From positions 62,001 to 126,000 of the forward strand of contig JAKSLY010000001.1 of the NCBI GenBank assembly GCA_024400955.1: 64,000 nucleotides of DNA. The letters run 5' to 3'. Below, piece after piece: positions 34,239 through 42,326 of this stretch. The stretch's first letter is position 1. Every line of letters starts with the position of its first letter. The DNA comes from Treponema sp. Its GTDB lineage: Bacteria; Spirochaetota; Spirochaetia; Treponematales; Treponemataceae. The position numbers and the translations under genes are program-made. The notes below the pieces were generated by a model. That model searched no databases. It was not told the DNA's origin and worked only from the letters and a program-made list of their open reading frames with translations.

Positions 34239-35117
34239 ATGGAAGAACAGGCAAAAGAACTTCGTGCCCTTATGAATGATGGAAATTACAGCAAGAACAG
34301 CGAACATAAAACAAGGATCATTGCCATTACCAGCGGAAAGGGTGGAGTTGGCAAGACTAACATTGCGGTAAACACGGCCATTGCATACGCACAGCTTGGA
34401 AAGAAGGTTATCCTTATTGACGGTGACCTTGGAATGGCTAACGTAAACGTCTTGCTGAGCGTTGTGCCACAGTACAACCTGATGCACGTCCTTAACCACA
34501 AGAAGACAATGAGCGAGATCATCATTGACACTGAATTTGGATTCAAGTTCATTGCAGGTGCCAACGGTTTTGCCAAGATTGCAAACCTTTCAAATGATGA
34601 ACTGGATTATTTTGCAAAGGAATTTTCATCCCTTTCAAATGCCGACATAATCATCATTGATACGGGTGCCGGAATTTCTAACAACGTCCTTCAGTTCTTG
34701 GCTGCTGCCGACGAAGTTTATGTCGTAACAACTCCTGAGCCTACTGCAATTACTGATGCATACGGAATCATCAAGATCATCACCACTGAATTCTCAGACC
34801 AGAGGCCTATTAACCTTAAACTTCTTGTAAACCGCGTTCATTCCGCAGACGAAGGAAAGCGCATTTCCGACCTTATCATCAACATCGTAGGGCAGTTCCT
34901 CAATTACAAGGTTGAATACATCGGCTTTGTCTATGACGATCAGGTTGTTCAGGCATCGGTAATCAGGCAGAAGCCTTTCATGATCATCAATCCGACGTCA
35001 AAGCCTGCAGTATGCCTCAAGCACATTGTTGGAAGAATCGAGAAGACGGAAATACCTTCTGATGCTGGAGTTTCCAACTTCCTGAAGAAATTCATGGGTG
35101 GCAGCAAGAAGAAATAA
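34239..35117 (+). CDS. flhG: FlhG/FleN MinD-like ATPase
   Basis: A 292-residue MinD-family ATPase limiting flagellar number by acting on FlhF. The deviant Walker A 'SGKGGVGKT' spans 32-40, 'LIDGDLGMANVNVLL' follows, then 'IIIDTGAGI' (Walker B). An N-terminal 'QAKELRALM' helix resembles the FlhF-activating segment. GGGAG precedes the ATG. Confidence 0.93.
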   Translation: MEEQAKELRALMNDGNYSKNSEHKTRIIAITSGKGGVGKTNIAVNTAIAYAQLGKKVILIDGDLGMANVNVLLSVVPQYNLMHVLNHKKTMSEIIIDTEFGFKFIAGANGFAKIANLSNDELDYFAKEFSSLSNADIIIIDTGAGISNNVLQFLAAADEVYVVTTPEPTAITDAYGIIKIITTEFSDQRPINLKLLVNRVHSADEGKRISDLIINIVGQFLNYKVEYIGFVYDDQVVQASVIRQKPFMIINPTSKPAVCLKHIVGRIEKTEIPSDAGVSNFLKKFMGGSKKK

Positions 35118-35120
35118 TTC

Positions 35121-35149
35121 TTGACCACTTGCGATTTATGTCTTAAACT
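35121..35149 (+). promoter_or_regulatory. sigma-70 promoter before the orf-fliA-fapA group
   Basis: TTGACC (35121-35126), 17-nt spacer, TAAACT (35144-35149), in the 84-nt gap after flhG. It would give a leader of about 45 nt with GGGAGGAA before the ATG at 35202, allowing fliA expression apart from the upstream operon. Confidence 0.5.
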
Positions 35150-35201
35150 ATATTATTGAATAGTTTTTCTATTTGAAATCTAAGCTTTTGGGAGGAAGCG
35201 C

Positions 35202-36071
35202 ATGTTCAAAATAAAGAATATTGTTTTTACAGCTTTGTTTGGATTTGTGCTTTCTTTCCTGATCAGCATTTTTTCTACCCACAGGCTATTTACTTCGTTT
35301 TTCCGCGGCTTTATTTTTCTTCTTGTTTTTGCCATCATCGGGTTTCTCTTTGATTTCCTTAATTCAAAATTTCTTGAAGTTGATACATCGTCCTTTGATT
35401 CTGCCCTCTCTCCAAAACCACAGGCTCAAAAGAGTGGTACCAGGGTTAACTATGTGATAGAAGACGAGCCGCTGACAGAAGATGAATCGGCTCCTGCATT
35501 CAACGTTTCTTCTTCTGCCAGGGGGCCTGCATCCTATGGGGCTTCTTCTGTTCAAAGGGGTGGGCCGAGTGCTCCGGCTTCTTCTTCATCTGATGCCGTT
35601 GCCCGGATTGCCATGGAAAATGCAGTGTCTTCTGACAATGACAATTCTTCCGCTGCATCCAATGCTGCAGCCGACATCAAGGGGACATCTGCAGGGGCAG
35701 CTCCAGTACAGTCTGCTCCAAAAGAGGAGGCTGCGCCCGATGCCGATTCCTTTAAGCCTGTTTCCTTGGGCACTCCTATAAAAAAGAATGAAACTGTAAA
35801 AAATGATGTTTCTCCCGCGGAAGGTGGGGGCAAGGCTCCTGCTTCTTCTGGATTGGAAGATCTTCCTGATATTGGTGAATTCCAGGATGCTGAATCTTCC
35901 CGTTCCGAGTCCAGCGGGCAGGAAGTTGAAGTGATACGTGATTCCGATTTTGCACAGGAAGGCGAAACCATGCATACGGCTTCTGCCATGACTGAAGGTA
36001 TTGAATCTGTAAACCAGAATTCAAAGACCATAGCCAGTGCAATCAGGACACTCTTAAAAAGCGATGAATGA
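35202..36071 (+). CDS. unknown membrane-anchored low-complexity protein
   Basis: A 289-residue protein I do not recognise. Two hydrophobic segments at about 8-25 and 34-52, then about 220 residues rich in Ser, Ala, Pro, Glu and Asp with no clear fold, ending in a possible amphipathic helix ('VNQNSKTIASAIRTLLKSDE'). It stands between flhG and fliA, 18 nt before fliA, so a motility role is likely. The disordered tail would face the cytoplasm or the periplasm depending on orientation. Confidence 0.75.
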   Translation: MFKIKNIVFTALFGFVLSFLISIFSTHRLFTSFFRGFIFLLVFAIIGFLFDFLNSKFLEVDTSSFDSALSPKPQAQKSGTRVNYVIEDEPLTEDESAPAFNVSSSARGPASYGASSVQRGGPSAPASSSSDAVARIAMENAVSSDNDNSSAASNAAADIKGTSAGAAPVQSAPKEEAAPDADSFKPVSLGTPIKKNETVKNDVSPAEGGGKAPASSGLEDLPDIGEFQDAESSRSESSGQEVEVIRDSDFAQEGETMHTASAMTEGIESVNQNSKTIASAIRTLLKSDE

Positions 36072-36089
36072 TATCAAGGGTTGGGATAA

Positions 36090-36878
36090 ATGGCTGTACA
36101 GGATTTAGACGAAAACGAAGAAAACGAACTCTGGCGCGAATACAAGAAGACCAAGTCTGTTGCAATCAGGGACAGGCTTATCCGCCAGTATATGCCTCTT
36201 GTAAAATGGGTTGCAGGCAGAATTTCTACGGGTATGCCTGACAGTGTGGAATTTGATGACCTCGTTGGTTTTGGCCAGTTTGGTCTTCTTGATGCCATTA
36301 ACAAGTTTGATGTTGACAAGAATGTTAAGTTCAAGACCTATGCAACAACAAGAATTCGTGGCGCAATTTTTGATGAACTGAGGGAACTGGACTGGGTACC
36401 ACGTTCCGTAAGACAGAAGTCTCGTGAAATCGAGGAAACCATCGTTGACCTTGAGGCAAGACTTGGAAGAACTGCAACCGATTCTGAAATTGCAAAGGCC
36501 ATGAACCTTACGGAATCCGAGTATCAGTCCACCATAATGAAGGTCAGCGGAACAAGCGTCCTTTCCCTTAATGATGTGTGGCACTCGGGTGATGACAGCG
36601 AGCATATTTCCATTGTTGACAGTCTTGAGGCTCCAAACAGCCTTAATCCGGATGTAATCGTTGAACGTGAAGAAATCAGAAGGGTAATCATAGAAGCAAT
36701 CAATGAGCTTCCAAAAAATGAAAAGCTTGTAATCGTCCTCTACTATCATGAAGATCTTTCTTTCAAGGAAATCGGAAAGGTTCTTGATGTCAGTGAAAGC
36801 CGCATCAGTCAGCTGCATACAAAGGCCAACCTGCGTTTGCGCGCTAAGCTTACCAGCGTAAGAAAGGGAATTTTCTAG
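36090..36878 (+). CDS. fliA: sigma-28 (FliA/WhiG) factor
   Basis: A 262-residue sigma factor for flagellar genes. Region 2 'LIRQYMPLVKWVAGRISTGMPDSVEFDDLVGFGQFGLLDAINKFD', 'FKTYATTRIRGAIFDELRELDWVPRSVRQKSREIE' (2.4 to 3), and region 4 'LPKNEKLVIVLYYHEDLSFKEIGKVLDVSESRISQLHTKA'. Promoters matching its consensus are seen before flbB and fliL. No FlgM anti-sigma factor is encoded in the window. Confidence 0.96.
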   Translation: MAVQDLDENEENELWREYKKTKSVAIRDRLIRQYMPLVKWVAGRISTGMPDSVEFDDLVGFGQFGLLDAINKFDVDKNVKFKTYATTRIRGAIFDELRELDWVPRSVRQKSREIEETIVDLEARLGRTATDSEIAKAMNLTESEYQSTIMKVSGTSVLSLNDVWHSGDDSEHISIVDSLEAPNSLNPDVIVEREEIRRVIIEAINELPKNEKLVIVLYYHEDLSFKEIGKVLDVSESRISQLHTKANLRLRAKLTSVRKGIF

Positions 36879-36883
36879 GATAT

Positions 36884-38854
36884 ATGGTAACTCTGGAAAA
36901 ACTTCGCATTGACATGGAAAAACAGCTCAAACTGGACAAGGAAATTCATACGGTCGTTGTTCAGGCAGATACTCTTGAAGAGTGTCTGGATGATGCTGCC
37001 GTTCAGCTTGAAACCGTCGTCCGAAATCTTGAGTATGAAGTGGAAGAAAAGGGCTATCCTGGAATCATGGGTCTCATGAAAAAGCCATGGAAGATTCGCG
37101 TATACGAAAATCCTTTCGTCGTTCAGAAAAAGAAGAAGGAACAGGCTGCGGCAGATTCTTCTTCCAAGGATGAGATTATCGAGGCCGAAATCCTTAACCT
37201 GGACGGAAAATTTTACATCAGAAGGTTTGGTGCTGGCATATTCGTCAAGGTTGTTCTTCCCCAGGGAACTGGAGCACCTGTTGATGATATGGATCTTATC
37301 AGCGAAGCCCGTCGTCCCGACAATACATCACTTGATGAAGATAAGCTCAAGGAACTTGCAAAAAACGGTACTGACGGCGAATATGTGGAAGTTGGATCAT
37401 ACAATCACATTGCGGCTGCCGATGCCATTCTTGCCGTTGATATTTCCAAGGATGAGATGCAGGCAACCATTACCGTTTCTGCACCGTCACCTGGAGGAAG
37501 CGACATTCCTGCAGAAAAAATCATCAATACCATTAAGGGGCAGGGTGTCGTTGCCGGTATTGAAGAAGATAAGATTGAAGCCTTTGTGGACATGCCGGTT
37601 TACAATGTTCCATACGAAGTTGCGGCTGCAGTTCAGCCTGTACATGGAACTGACGCTTACATTGAATACAAATTCGAAACGGACAGGACAAAGCTTAAGC
37701 TTAAGGAAACTGAAAACGGTCAGGTCGACTTCAAGGAACTTAACCTCATTCAGAATGTTGTCGAGGGGCAGCCTCTTGCGATCAAGGTTCTTCCTCAGCG
37801 TGGAAAGGGCGGTAAAACCATCATGGGCCGTTACCTTGAGGCACGCAACGGAAAGGACGTTCCAATTCCCATCGGGCAGAATACAAAGCTTGACAAGGAT
37901 GGAAGGACAATTATTGCAGAAAAGAGCGGGCATGTTACCCTGGTAGGCGACAAGATAACCGTCGAGGAAGTTTACGAGGTTCCAGGCGTTAACATTAAGA
38001 CCGGTAACATTACATACATGGGTACTGTTGTCTGCCGTGGTAACGTTGACGATGGATTCAGCATCAAGGCTGACGGAAACATTGAAATCTACGGCTCTGT
38101 TGGAAACTGCCATATCGAAGCAGGTGGTGACATTGTCATTTCCCAGGGTGTCATGGGCCGTGATGAAGGTGAAATCATAAGCAGCAAGTCCGTATGGGCA
38201 CGATTCCTCCAGAATGTAAAGGTTACGGCGGAAGAATACATTGTTGTTAACGACAACATCATGAACAGTGAAGTTACCGCCATGAAGAAGATTCTTCTCA
38301 AGGGAAAGAGAGCCCAGATTATCGGCGGACATCTATTTGCAACTGAGGAAATTACTGCCAAGAACGTTGGTTCTTCCGGTGGTGGAATCGAAACGATCCT
38401 CGAAGTTGGATACGATCCAAGAAAGAAGCAGCGTCTCCTTGAACTTTCGGAAATGCATGCAAACATCCTCAAGCAGCTTGAAGAAGTTGACCTTAACATT
38501 CAGACCCTTGAAAACAACAAGAAGGTCAGGCGTTCCCTTCCAAAGGAAAAGGAAGAAGCCCTCAACAATTTCAAGGCACAGCGCATAGAACTTATGGATG
38601 AAAGTGAAAAGATGACTGCAGAAATGGATGACATCAATTCACGCCTTAGGGAACTTAAGGTTGTCGGCTGCGTAAATGCAAGCGGTTCCGTTTATCCAGG
38701 ATGCAAGATTTATGTTAGAGATGAACTTGATGAGGTTCGTTCTGAAACAAAGGGCGTAACCTTCTACTATGATAATGGATTTGTCAAGCGCGGCAAATTT
38801 GACCCGACACAGCAGCAGGAGATAGAAGGTCCAGATGGCTTTGCAACCTCTTGA
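36884..38854 (+). CDS. FapA / DUF342 protein with Jag-N-like N-terminus
   Basis: A 656-residue DUF342 protein. The N-terminal ~90 residues resemble a Jag-N domain ('IHTVVVQADTLEECLDDAAVQLE...YEVEEKGYPGIMGLMKKPWKIRVYE'). The middle holds the right-handed beta-helix with short repeats ('GNITYMGTVVCRGNVDDGFSIKADGNIEIYGSVGNCHIEAGGDIVI'). A coiled coil and a C-terminal beta part follow. Family members are linked to polar targeting of FlhF (FapA/SwrB-like roles). It starts 5 nt after fliA and overlaps the next gene by 20 nt. Confidence 0.85.
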   Translation: MVTLEKLRIDMEKQLKLDKEIHTVVVQADTLEECLDDAAVQLETVVRNLEYEVEEKGYPGIMGLMKKPWKIRVYENPFVVQKKKKEQAAADSSSKDEIIEAEILNLDGKFYIRRFGAGIFVKVVLPQGTGAPVDDMDLISEARRPDNTSLDEDKLKELAKNGTDGEYVEVGSYNHIAAADAILAVDISKDEMQATITVSAPSPGGSDIPAEKIINTIKGQGVVAGIEEDKIEAFVDMPVYNVPYEVAAAVQPVHGTDAYIEYKFETDRTKLKLKETENGQVDFKELNLIQNVVEGQPLAIKVLPQRGKGGKTIMGRYLEARNGKDVPIPIGQNTKLDKDGRTIIAEKSGHVTLVGDKITVEEVYEVPGVNIKTGNITYMGTVVCRGNVDDGFSIKADGNIEIYGSVGNCHIEAGGDIVISQGVMGRDEGEIISSKSVWARFLQNVKVTAEEYIVVNDNIMNSEVTAMKKILLKGKRAQIIGGHLFATEEITAKNVGSSGGGIETILEVGYDPRKKQRLLELSEMHANILKQLEEVDLNIQTLENNKKVRRSLPKEKEEALNNFKAQRIELMDESEKMTAEMDDINSRLRELKVVGCVNASGSVYPGCKIYVRDELDEVRSETKGVTFYYDNGFVKRGKFDPTQQQEIEGPDGFATS

Positions 38855-39200
38855 TTTGTCCACTGTATATTCACAGATGGATAAACTTGGCCAGATTAAT
38901 GCAACTCAGGCACAGAACATTTCTTCTGCAGCACGATCCCATGTGGAAAAGGCTGCCAGGCAGGATGCAGAAAAATCCCAGGCTGTTCAGCAGGCAGCGG
39001 AAAACAAGGATTCTGCAAAGATCAAGGCTGACGTTAACCAGGGCGGTGGAGCCGGGCAGGGACTCATTGACGGTGGAAATTCTGGCGGTTCCGACAGGAA
39101 AGGCAAGCAGGCCCAGGAAATTGAACAGGTTCTTCCTAAAAAAACATACCAGATTCGCGACCCTAAGCTTGGACGCCATGTGGACATTACTGTAGAGTGA
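38835..39200 (+). CDS. small unknown protein downstream of fapA
   Basis: A 121-residue hydrophilic protein, not recognised. The first 70 residues are Ala/Gln-rich and likely helical, a Gly-rich stretch follows (GGGAGQGLIDGGNSGG), and the C-terminus 'TYQIRDPKLGRHVDITVE' looks like a short conserved beta element. No signal peptide. The start overlaps the end of fapA by 20 nt; the next gene begins one base after its stop. Confidence 0.7.
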   Translation: MALQPLDLSTVYSQMDKLGQINATQAQNISSAARSHVEKAARQDAEKSQAVQQAAENKDSAKIKADVNQGGGAGQGLIDGGNSGGSDRKGKQAQEIEQVLPKKTYQIRDPKLGRHVDITVE

Positions 39201-39201
39201 T

Positions 39202-39846
39202 ATGACGGCCTTTTCTGTTTTTGTTCCAATTATAAATATACTCTCATGGGTGATTCTCTTCCATAAATTTAAGGTGAAATTTAAGACCACTTTTTCCGTG
39301 GATAAGGTCATGCAGGATGTAAACTCTGCCATTGCTTCCCATATCAGGGAACTTAACAGTGTTACCAGCCGCAACTTTGAACTTGCTGATGCCAAGATCC
39401 AGGAACTCAAGTCGGTGACTGCGGATGCTGAACGCCGTCTTGGGGTCCTTAAGCGTGAACTTGATACTACTGAGCGTGCCTGGGAATACCAGAAGAAGAT
39501 GGCTTATGGCCAGAAGGAAAGTGCAAAAGTTCTTCAGAAAGAGGCAAAAAAGCCGCAGCAGAAGGTTTCCTACCAGAATGATTCCCATCAGAGGGAACTG
39601 GAATTCACGGAGAAGGCAAAGGCGGAACTTGGAATTCTTCCCCTTGGGGAACCTAAGGAAGATGTCGTTGTAAAGATTCCCGTCATAGAACCTGAATTCT
39701 ACAAGGCAAAGGATCAGATTACCGTAAAGAAGGATATCCGCCAGCAAATCAAGGAATTGAGCCGTGCAGGGCTTCCAGTTGAGGAAATTGCAAGCCGAAC
39801 CGGAAAAACCGTGCAGGAAGTTGTCCTCATCCTTGAAATTTCATAG
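39202..39846 (+). CDS. unknown membrane-anchored coiled-coil protein
   Basis: A 214-residue protein. One N-terminal membrane helix (about 3-20), then a long coiled coil (about 45-120), a proline-containing segment, and a C-terminal helix-turn-helix-like motif ('QIKELSRAGLPVEEIASRTGKTVQEVVLILEIS') seen at the end of several small flagellar-operon proteins. It is the last gene of the motility block. The gap to 39930 has a weak hairpin followed by eight T at about 39893, a possible terminator. Confidence 0.7.
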   Translation: MTAFSVFVPIINILSWVILFHKFKVKFKTTFSVDKVMQDVNSAIASHIRELNSVTSRNFELADAKIQELKSVTADAERRLGVLKRELDTTERAWEYQKKMAYGQKESAKVLQKEAKKPQQKVSYQNDSHQRELEFTEKAKAELGILPLGEPKEDVVVKIPVIEPEFYKAKDQITVKKDIRQQIKELSRAGLPVEEIASRTGKTVQEVVLILEIS

Positions 39847-39930
39847 TTCACGAAGGCTGTAAATCAGCTCTTGCCTGGCTTTAACAATTGCTTTTTTTTT
39901 GAGATGAATTAAACATTTCCTTAAATTTTC

Positions 39931-39959
39931 TTGAAATATCGAAAAAAACACATTATAAT
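39931..39959 (+). promoter_or_regulatory. strong sigma-70 promoter of the aldose epimerase gene
   Basis: TTGAAA (39931-39936), 17-nt spacer, perfect TATAAT (39954-39959). The -10 box ends 7 nt before ATG 39967, which has no Shine-Dalgarno site. The predicted transcript starts at or within 1-2 nt of the AUG. Confidence 0.8.
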
Positions 39960-39966
39960 TTTATAT

Positions 39967-41010
39967 ATGTGTACGCTATCGATTAAAAAATCTGTTTACG
40001 GGGTGTTGTGCGACGGCACGGAAGCCTCTTTGTATACCGTTTCCAACGGTAAAATGTCTTTTTCTGCTACGGATTATGGCTGTACTCTCACCAGCATCAT
40101 TCTTCCTGGGAAAAACGGAAAGAATGTTGACATCCTCATTGGGCCTTCCACTCTTGATGGTTGTGTCAGGGATGACAAGAGTTTTGGTACTGTTGTAGGC
40201 CGATTTGCCAACAGAATCGGAAATGCATGTTTTACCCTCGATGGCAAGACGTACAATCTTGACAAGAATGACGGCAACAACTGTCTTCATGGAGGTTTTG
40301 ACCGCTATGAAAAGAAGCTCTGGACTTCAAGGGAGGTAGAAACTCCTTCTGGAAAGGGCATTGAATTCACAAGATTCAGTCCTGACGGAGAGCAGGGAAT
40401 GCCTGGAAACCTTAAGGTTAAGGTTGTCTATACCCTCAACGACAAGAACGAGCTTACCCTTGACTATTCTGCAGAATCTGATGCTCCAACTCCTGTAAAC
40501 CTAACAAACCACGCATATTTCAACCTTAAGGGATATAATGGCGGGGCAATAGAAGACCAGGAACTTCAGCTTGATTCTTCTTCCTTTGTGGAAGTCAGCG
40601 ACGCGTTGATTCCTACGGGAAAATATTCTTCTGTTGATGACAATCCTGCATACGATTTCAGAAAGGCAAAGCTCCTGGGCAAGGATATTGCAAAGACTGG
40701 TGTTGGATATGACCACGCTTTCTGTGTTGACGGCTTTGACGGTTCCCTGAAGAAATTTGCCCTCCTTAAGGATCCTGCAAGTGGAAGGTCCATGTCTGTG
40801 GCAACGACTCTTCCTGCATGCCAGGTTTATACGGCAAATTATATAGAAGGTTTTGTCGGAAAGAATGGATATGTTCACAAGAGGCATGATGCAGTTTGCC
40901 TTGAGACGGAAAGCTGTCCTGATACTCCAAACCAGAAGAACTTTCCTTCTTGCATCGTGACACCGGATAAGCCATATCACGAAGTTACAGTGTATGGTTT
41001 TGATTTCTAA
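39967..41010 (+). CDS. galM: aldose 1-epimerase (galactose mutarotase)
   Basis: A 347-residue mutarotase interconverting alpha and beta anomers of galactose or glucose. Family blocks are visible: 'VVGRFANRIGNACFTLDGKTYNLDKNDGNNCLHGG' with the catalytic-site His, 'PVNLTNHAYFNLKG' with the second His, 'GYDHAFCVDG', and the C-terminal 'AVCLETESCPDTPNQ' with the catalytic Glu. The start at ATG 39967 is chosen because the family begins near here and an upstream TTG coincides with the -35 box. It stands alone between the motility block and the V-ATPase operon. Confidence 0.9.
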   Translation: MCTLSIKKSVYGVLCDGTEASLYTVSNGKMSFSATDYGCTLTSIILPGKNGKNVDILIGPSTLDGCVRDDKSFGTVVGRFANRIGNACFTLDGKTYNLDKNDGNNCLHGGFDRYEKKLWTSREVETPSGKGIEFTRFSPDGEQGMPGNLKVKVVYTLNDKNELTLDYSAESDAPTPVNLTNHAYFNLKGYNGGAIEDQELQLDSSSFVEVSDALIPTGKYSSVDDNPAYDFRKAKLLGKDIAKTGVGYDHAFCVDGFDGSLKKFALLKDPASGRSMSVATTLPACQVYTANYIEGFVGKNGYVHKRHDAVCLETESCPDTPNQKNFPSCIVTPDKPYHEVTVYGFDF

Positions 41011-41052
41011 AGCATTATTGTGTAAATAATCACATCAAATAGAGAGGTTGTA

Positions 41053-41778
41053 ATGGACATTCAGTTACAAGAACTGATCGAAAAGATCAAAAAGGACGGA
41101 GTTGCAAGTGCTGAATCTGCTGCTGCAAAGATTATTGCTGATGCAGAAAAAAAGGCTGCTTCTATTGTAAGTGACGCAGAAGCCAAGGCTGACAGCATCA
41201 TTAAGACTGCAAAGGCAGAAACAGAACGCATGGAAAAAGCCAGTGAGGATGCAATTGCCCAGGCTGGCCGCAATCTTATCATTTCTTTCAGGGATGGAAT
41301 CAACAAGGAACTTTCAGCCCTCGTAAGTGCAGAAACTGCAAAGGCCATGGACAAGGATGTGCTCAAGAAGCTTATTCCTGACACACTTAAGGCATGGGCT
41401 GCAAACAATGATGCAACTGACGTGTCTGTTCTTCTTCCTGCCAAGGATCTCAATGCTCTTGAATCGGCAGTTAAGACAGCTCTTAAGGGCAAGCTTGCAA
41501 AGGGAATTGAAATCAAGAGTGATGCATCCCTTTCTGCAGGATTCAGGATCGGTACAAAGGGTGGAGCTGCTTTCTATGACTTCAGCGCAGAAGAAGTTGC
41601 TTCTCTTTTCAGTGCCTACCTTAATCCAAAGACAACAGAAATCATGAAGAAGGCTGCCGCTGGCATTCCTGTAGAAGAAGTTTCTGTTGAGGAAGAACCG
41701 GCAGACGACCCGGCTCCAGAAAAGAAGGCTGCTGCCAAGACTACAAGAGCAAAGACGACTAAGAAGGAAACAAAATAG
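41053..41778 (+). CDS. atpE: V-type ATPase subunit E
   Basis: A 241-residue peripheral-stalk subunit. The N-terminal half is a long Ala/Lys/Glu helix ('AAAKIIADAEKKAASIVSDAEAKADSI') and the C-terminal half a globular head ('GFRIGTKGGAAFYDFSAEEVASLFSAYL'). The C-terminus carries an extra acidic then Lys/Ala-rich tail. GAGAGG precedes the ATG. It is the first gene of the ATPase operon and overlaps the next start by one base. Confidence 0.92.
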   Translation: MDIQLQELIEKIKKDGVASAESAAAKIIADAEKKAASIVSDAEAKADSIIKTAKAETERMEKASEDAIAQAGRNLIISFRDGINKELSALVSAETAKAMDKDVLKKLIPDTLKAWAANNDATDVSVLLPAKDLNALESAVKTALKGKLAKGIEIKSDASLSAGFRIGTKGGAAFYDFSAEEVASLFSAYLNPKTTEIMKKAAAGIPVEEVSVEEEPADDPAPEKKAAAKTTRAKTTKKETK

Positions 41779-42326
41779 TGGAACATCTCTATTATTTAGT
41801 GGCCCAGCTTCCAGCATTCTCAGTGAATGATGACAGTTCTCAGAAACTTCCTCTGACTGTCATGTATTACAAGGATTTGTGTTCACGCTTCATGTCTGAA
41901 AAGGCAAATGAAGTTGCCCAGAACCTTACCCTTGAGCCTCCACTGGAATCAAAAAGCACCGGGTCTGCATTCCTTGACCAGTGGTATGAGAAGGAGAGAA
42001 ACCTTCGCCTTGCACTGGCCCAGCTTCGCGCACTTAAGATGAAGAAGGACACAAAGGATCTTCCTCAGACGAGTGATGGCGAGGTAATTCAGGCAGCCCG
42101 CACTGCCACGGGAATGGACAGTCCTTTAAGCGCCGAGCAGTTCCTTAATCAGTACAGAATGAGTGTTCTGGACAGGCTGGCTCCAATGGACATGTTTTCC
42201 GTTGATGCCGTCTATAATTACGGACTCAAGCTTATGCTTGCGGAGCGCATGAAGAAGTTTAACAGGGATGAAGGTTTGGCTTCTTATCACAAAATCTATG
42301 ATGAAATTCTTGGAGAAAACAAATGA
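41778..42326 (+). CDS. DUF2764 protein of the V-ATPase operon
   Basis: A 182-residue, mostly helical protein of the DUF2764 family, known only beside V-ATPase genes in spirochaetes, chlamydiae and relatives. 'MEHLYYLVAQLPAF' at the start and 'LRALKMKKD' are typical. The operon has no recognisable subunit C, F or G, and this gene takes the place next to E, so it may replace a rotor-stalk part such as C. That is inference. The start is GTG 41778 overlapping the stop of E. Confidence 0.85.
   Translation: MEHLYYLVAQLPAFSVNDDSSQKLPLTVMYYKDLCSRFMSEKANEVAQNLTLEPPLESKSTGSAFLDQWYEKERNLRLALAQLRALKMKKDTKDLPQTSDGEVIQAARTATGMDSPLSAEQFLNQYRMSVLDRLAPMDMFSVDAVYNYGLKLMLAERMKKFNRDEGLASYHKIYDEILGENK

Noticed and set aside
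37487-38332. 281-codon open frame on minus opposite fapA
   Set aside because: Antisense to a well-conserved DUF342 protein, with no promoter or ribosome site; the length follows from biased third positions of the real gene.
39855-39900. Possible terminator after the motility block
   Set aside because: There is a run of eight T, but the preceding pairing is weak and not adjacent; evidence is too thin for a separate call.
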